From Peptostreptococcaceae bacterium (lineage in GTDB: Bacteria; Bacillota_A; Clostridia; Peptostreptococcales; Anaerovoracaceae): a DNA stretch of 9,594 nucleotides. The stretch is from assembly GCA_016650135.1 (NCBI GenBank), contig JAENWH010000047.1, positions 1 to 9,594 on the forward strand, written 5' to 3'. Under the pieces are notes generated by a model. The model was not told where the DNA came from. It saw only the letters and a program-made list of their open reading frames with translations, and searched no databases. Made by a program: the position numbers and the translations under genes. Positions within the stretch are counted from its first letter, which is position 1; the number at the start of each line of letters is the position of its first letter. Positions 6,412 through 9,594 of the stretch are shown piece after piece.

Positions 6412-8091
6412 TTACACTTCTAAAAATATTGGCAAAATTACTGGGCTTCTCTTGGTTTTTTCATAAATAAAACTTCTGAGTGAATCTCTGACAGCAGATT
6501 TCAGGGCATTCCATTCTCTGATATTGCCATCAACGCATTTGTCTAAGGCTTTGCAAACGACTACTCTTGCTTCCTCAATAAGATCTTCATTTTCTCTGAC
6601 ATATACAAAACCTCTGGAGATGATATCAGGCCCAGAGCATATTTCCCCTGTGGCTCTGTCAATGGCAGCAACCACAATGATTAGTCCGGATTCAGAAAGC
6701 AGTTTTCTGTCTCTCAAAACTATATTCCCAACATCACCTACACCAAGACCATCAACAAGCACCGGATCTGACGGGATGTCCTCATGAATAATGGTGGCAC
6801 TGTTTGCTGTCAGATTCAAAACTTTGCCATTACTTAATATGAAGATGTCTTCTGGTTTTTTCCCTAAATTTTCCGCGATGGCTGCATGCGCCATCAAATG
6901 TCTATATTCACCATGAACCGGCATGAAAAACTTTGGCTTTATAATAACATGCATCAGTTTGAGCTCTTCTTCACAGGCATGCCCTGACACGTGGATATCG
7001 GCAATGTCAGAATAAATAACCTGCGCACCTTTTTCAAACAATTTGTTTACAATATTTGAGACAGTTTTTTCGTTTCCTGGAATAGGACTTGAAGACAATA
7101 TAACCATGTCACCTTTTTTGATTTGAATCGCCTTGTGATCGCCTGCAGCCATTCTGGAAAGTGCTGCCATTGGTTCGCCCTGACTTCCAGTCGTTACTAT
7201 TACAATGTTTTTATCAGGAATTCCTCTGATCTTATTGATATCGATGAGTACTCCAGCTGGAATTTTCAAATAACCTAATTCCATCGCGAGATTTACAACA
7301 TTAACCATGCTGCGTCCAGAAATAGCTACCCGCCTGTCAAACATCACCGCATTGTCGACTATTCTCTGAACTCGGTGAACATTAGACGAGAAGGTTGCAA
7401 CAATGATTCTTGTTGTTGAATCACGGAATATGCTTTCAAGGGCTTTGCCCACTGTTTTTTCTGAAGCTGTAAACCCTGGCCTGATGGCGTTTGTACTGTC
7501 TGCCATCATTAATAAAACACCTTTGTTGCCGATTTCAGCAAGTCTGTGAAAATCAATAGGCTCTCCATCAAGCGGTGTGTAATCTATCTTAAAATCTCCG
7601 GTATGAAAGATTACGCCTACTGGAGTTTCTATGGATAAGCAAATGGAATCCACAATAGAATGAGTGGTTCGGATTGCTTCTACCTTAAAACAACCCAGTT
7701 TAATCGTGTCTCCTGCTTTTATAACATTTAAATTGGCGGTAAGTCTATGTTCCTTCAATTTGTTTCCAATCAAACCTAAAGGAAGTCTGGTTCCATAAAT
7801 TGGTACATTTAAATGTTTTAGAAAAAACGGTATTCCACCAATATGATCCTCATGTCCGTGGGTGATAATCATCCCTTTGATTTTAGCGGCATTCTTAATT
7901 AAATACGTAAAATCTGGCAGTACAATGTCTATTCCGTACATTTCATCATCAGGGAAAGAAAGCCCACAGTCTATTATTAATATTTCATCTTTGTATTCCA
8001 AAACGGTCATATTTTTTCCGATCTCGTTCAGACCACCTAATGGAATTACCCGAAGTGAATTCTCTCCTTTTTTCTTAAAATTTGTTTTCAT
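6412..8091 (-). CDS. rnj: Ribonuclease J (metallo-beta-lactamase/beta-CASP RNase)
   Basis: This 559-residue protein is full length for RNase J. The beta-lactamase core has 'VIPLGGLNEIGKNM', the zinc motif 'THGHEDHIGG' (H78, H80, D82, H83), H144 ('RTTHS'), D166 ('FHTGDF') and H393 ('PVHGEYRH'). The beta-CASP insert carries 'TGSQGEP' at 301-307 and 'VSGHA' with H371. The C-terminal domain contains 'GPDIISRGFVY' and ends 'SPVILPIFLEV', as in Bacillus RNase J1/J2. RNase J combines endonuclease and 5'-3' exonuclease activity in mRNA decay and rRNA 5'-end maturation in the cytoplasm. All catalytic metal ligands are present, so it should be active; J1 and J2 cannot be told apart here, and many clostridia have one copy. 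GGGAG lies 5 bases before ATG 8091, and the gene follows the leuS stop by 15 bases, so it probably shares the leuS transcript. Confidence 0.96.
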   Translation of the reverse strand: MKTNFKKKGENSLRVIPLGGLNEIGKNMTVLEYKDEILIIDCGLSFPDDEMYGIDIVLPDFTYLIKNAAKIKGMIITHGHEDHIGGIPFFLKHLNVPIYGTRLPLGLIGNKLKEHRLTANLNVIKAGDTIKLGCFKVEAIRTTHSIVDSICLSIETPVGVIFHTGDFKIDYTPLDGEPIDFHRLAEIGNKGVLLMMADSTNAIRPGFTASEKTVGKALESIFRDSTTRIIVATFSSNVHRVQRIVDNAVMFDRRVAISGRSMVNVVNLAMELGYLKIPAGVLIDINKIRGIPDKNIVIVTTGSQGEPMAALSRMAAGDHKAIQIKKGDMVILSSSPIPGNEKTVSNIVNKLFEKGAQVIYSDIADIHVSGHACEEELKLMHVIIKPKFFMPVHGEYRHLMAHAAIAENLGKKPEDIFILSNGKVLNLTANSATIIHEDIPSDPVLVDGLGVGDVGNIVLRDRKLLSESGLIIVVAAIDRATGEICSGPDIISRGFVYVRENEDLIEEARVVVCKALDKCVDGNIREWNALKSAVRDSLRSFIYEKTKRSPVILPIFLEV

Positions 8092-8106
8092 TTTGTCTCC
8101 CGTTCA

Positions 8107-9594
8107 TTATTTAACTACTATATTTATCAGCTTGTTTGGGACAGCAATTATTTTAATTACATCCTTGCCACTCATAATAGTCTTTACTTTTTCATTTTCC
8201 ATCGCAATCCTTTCAAATGTTGATTTATCAAGATTGTTTGCTATGTTAAGTTTTTCTTTAACTTTGCCATTAACCTGAATTACAATTTCTATCGTATCTT
8301 TTATCAAGGCTTCCTCATCATACACAGGCCAACTTGTTTTATATACCGATTCATTATTTCCAAGATGCTGCCACATTTCTTCACAGATATGAGGCGTAAA
8401 TGGTGAAAGGATTAGAACAAGATTTTTAACACAGCCCTTTAACAGCCCAAGGTTGATATCATCTCCTTCTTTATATTTATACATCTCGTTTACAAGCTCC
8501 ATAATTGAGCTGATTGCAGTATTGAAATTAAATCTTCCACCAACATCTTCAGAAACTTTCTTTACCGTACCATTCATCACGTAAGCTAAATTCTTGTCCG
8601 CTTCCGTTTCAAGTAGATATGTTTTAGGTGCTGCGGAAATAATTTTTGCCAGCTCATATACAATTCTATGAACTCTGTTTAAGAACCTGAAGCTGCCCTC
8701 CACTCCAGCATCGGACCAGTCAAGTTCCTTTTCAGGAGGTGATGCAAACAATATAAACAGGCGGGCGGTATCTGCTCCGTATTTTTTTATAATTAAATCT
8801 GGACTTACTACATTACCAATTGATTTTGACATTTTTTTGCCATCTTTTATAACCATCCCCTGTGTCAGAAGATTTTTAAAAGGTTCCTCATTGCTTACGA
8901 AACCTAGATCATAAAGGGCCATTTGAAAGAATCTTGAATACATCAGGTGAAGAATGGCATGCTCTACACCACCAATATATTGATCAACATTCATCCAGTA
9001 TTTTTGTTTTTTAAAATCCCACGCTTTTTCCTGATTTTTCGGATCTGTATATCTTAAAAAATACCATGAAGAATCAAGAAATGTATCCATCGTATCCAAT
9101 TCTCTGTGAGCAATTCCTCCGCAGGTTGGACAAACCGTTTCCCCAAAAGTCTTGCTGGTTGTTAATGGCGACTCTCCTTTACCAGTGAATTCCACATCTG
9201 TAGGAAGAAGCACTGGCAGATTTTCCTCTTTTTCGGGAACCCATCCGCATTTATCACAAAGAATCATCGGGATTGGCGTCCCCCAATAACGTTGTCTGGA
9301 AATAAGCCAGTCTCTTAATCTATAATTTATGGATTTTTTCCCAATTTTTTTTTCTTCCAGATATTCAATAAACTTTTCAATGGCTATTTTATTGTTCATT
9401 CCATTAAACTTATCGGAATTAATCATATTACCTTCAGCGATGAATGCTTCCTTTAAATTATAAATATCTATATCCGGGTCAGTTGTTTCAACTACGGGGA
9501 TAATCTCCAAATCATATTTGACTGCAAAGTCAAAGTCTCTTTGATCATGTGCAGGAACCGCCATAATCGCTCCAGTACCGTAATCCATCAGAAC
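8107..9594 (-). CDS. leuS: Leucyl-tRNA synthetase, C-terminal part (5' end beyond the window)
   Basis: The visible 495 residues are roughly the last 60 percent of a bacterial LeuRS (usually about 800-830). The reading frame is open to the right edge with no start, so the HIGH motif and most of the catalytic N-terminus lie outside. The visible part begins in the CP1 editing domain ('[17 protein letters not shown]'), which clears mischarged tRNA. It continues with '[17 protein letters not shown]', a zinc-type module with C113, C116, C155 and C158, and the leucine-specific region '[16 protein letters not shown]'. '[18 protein letters not shown]', then 'KMSKS' at 254-258, the anticodon-binding helical domain ('[11 protein letters not shown]') and a C-terminal domain with '[13 protein letters not shown]' follow. 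The enzyme attaches leucine to tRNA-Leu in the cytoplasm. It is the first visible gene of the leuS-rnj block. Many Firmicute leuS genes are under a T-box leader, but any such leader would be outside this window. Confidence 0.97.
   Translation of the reverse strand, partial: VLMDYGTGAIMAVPAHDQRDFDFAVKYDLEIIPVVETTDPDIDIYNLKEAFIAEGNMINSDKFNGMNNKIAIEKFIEYLEEKKIGKKSINYRLRDWLISRQRYWGTPIPMILCDKCGWVPEKEENLPVLLPTDVEFTGKGESPLTTSKTFGETVCPTCGGIAHRELDTMDTFLDSSWYFLRYTDPKNQEKAWDFKKQKYWMNVDQYIGGVEHAILHLMYSRFFQMALYDLGFVSNEEPFKNLLTQGMVIKDGKKMSKSIGNVVSPDLIIKKYGADTARLFILFASPPEKELDWSDAGVEGSFRFLNRVHRIVYELAKIISAAPKTYLLETEADKNLAYVMNGTVKKVSEDVGGRFNFNTAISSIMELVNEMYKYKEGDDINLGLLKGCVKNLVLILSPFTPHICEEMWQHLGNNESVYKTSWPVYDEEALIKDTIEIVIQVNGKVKEKLNIANNLDKSTFERIAMENEKVKTIMSGKDVIKIIAVPNKLINIVVK

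Noticed and set aside
1..9594. A novel defence, mobile or biosynthetic system
   Set aside because: Every gene falls in a known housekeeping family with conserved synteny. There are no transposases, integrases, inverted-repeat ends, CRISPR repeats, toxin-antitoxin pairs or clear shifts in codon style.
9588..9594. ATG 9588-9586 as the true leuS start
   Set aside because: The frame stays open to the window edge, and this methionine lies inside the editing domain with the HIGH-motif part still to come upstream.

Overview
All nine genes in this window lie on the minus strand, packed with short gaps or overlaps, so transcription runs from the high-coordinate end to the low-coordinate end. The sequence is AT-rich and has AGGAG-type ribosome sites. 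Gene content (RNase J, a YlbF-family protein, an EF-P with a PGKG loop, an Asp23/Gls24 protein, and an mltG-methyltransferase-U32 trio like Bacillus yrrL-yrrM-yrrO) points to a Firmicute. An anaerobic clostridial lineage such as Eubacteriaceae/Acetobacterium is my best guess, but the genus is inference.

In transcription order, the first block is the 3' part of leuS (leucyl-tRNA synthetase, cut by the right edge), rnj (ribonuclease J), a YlbF/YmcA-family helical protein, a short M24 (Xaa-Pro type) peptidase starting at TTG, and efp. A hairpin with a short U-run follows efp. The second block is mltG (septal peptidoglycan transglycosylase), a TrmR-like O-methyltransferase, a TrhP-like U32 protein with four cluster-type cysteines, and a CNNM/CorC membrane protein. 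After an extended -10 promoter candidate comes an Asp23/Gls24 protein cut by the left edge.

The shared theme is translation and RNA handling: tRNA charging, mRNA decay, relief of proline stalls, and probable 5-methoxyuridine formation at tRNA wobble positions, plus cell-envelope functions (MltG, CNNM, Asp23). No gap between genes exceeds about 75 bases, so there is no long non-coding stretch. I see no mobile element, CRISPR array, rRNA or tRNA gene. This is a conserved core-genome region and I do not see a convincing undescribed system. The points worth a second look are the cysteine-free YlbF protein next to RNase J, a small repeat array between those two genes, the creatinase-less M24 peptidase, the efp-mltG hairpin, and the single-U32 version of the tRNA-hydroxylation locus.
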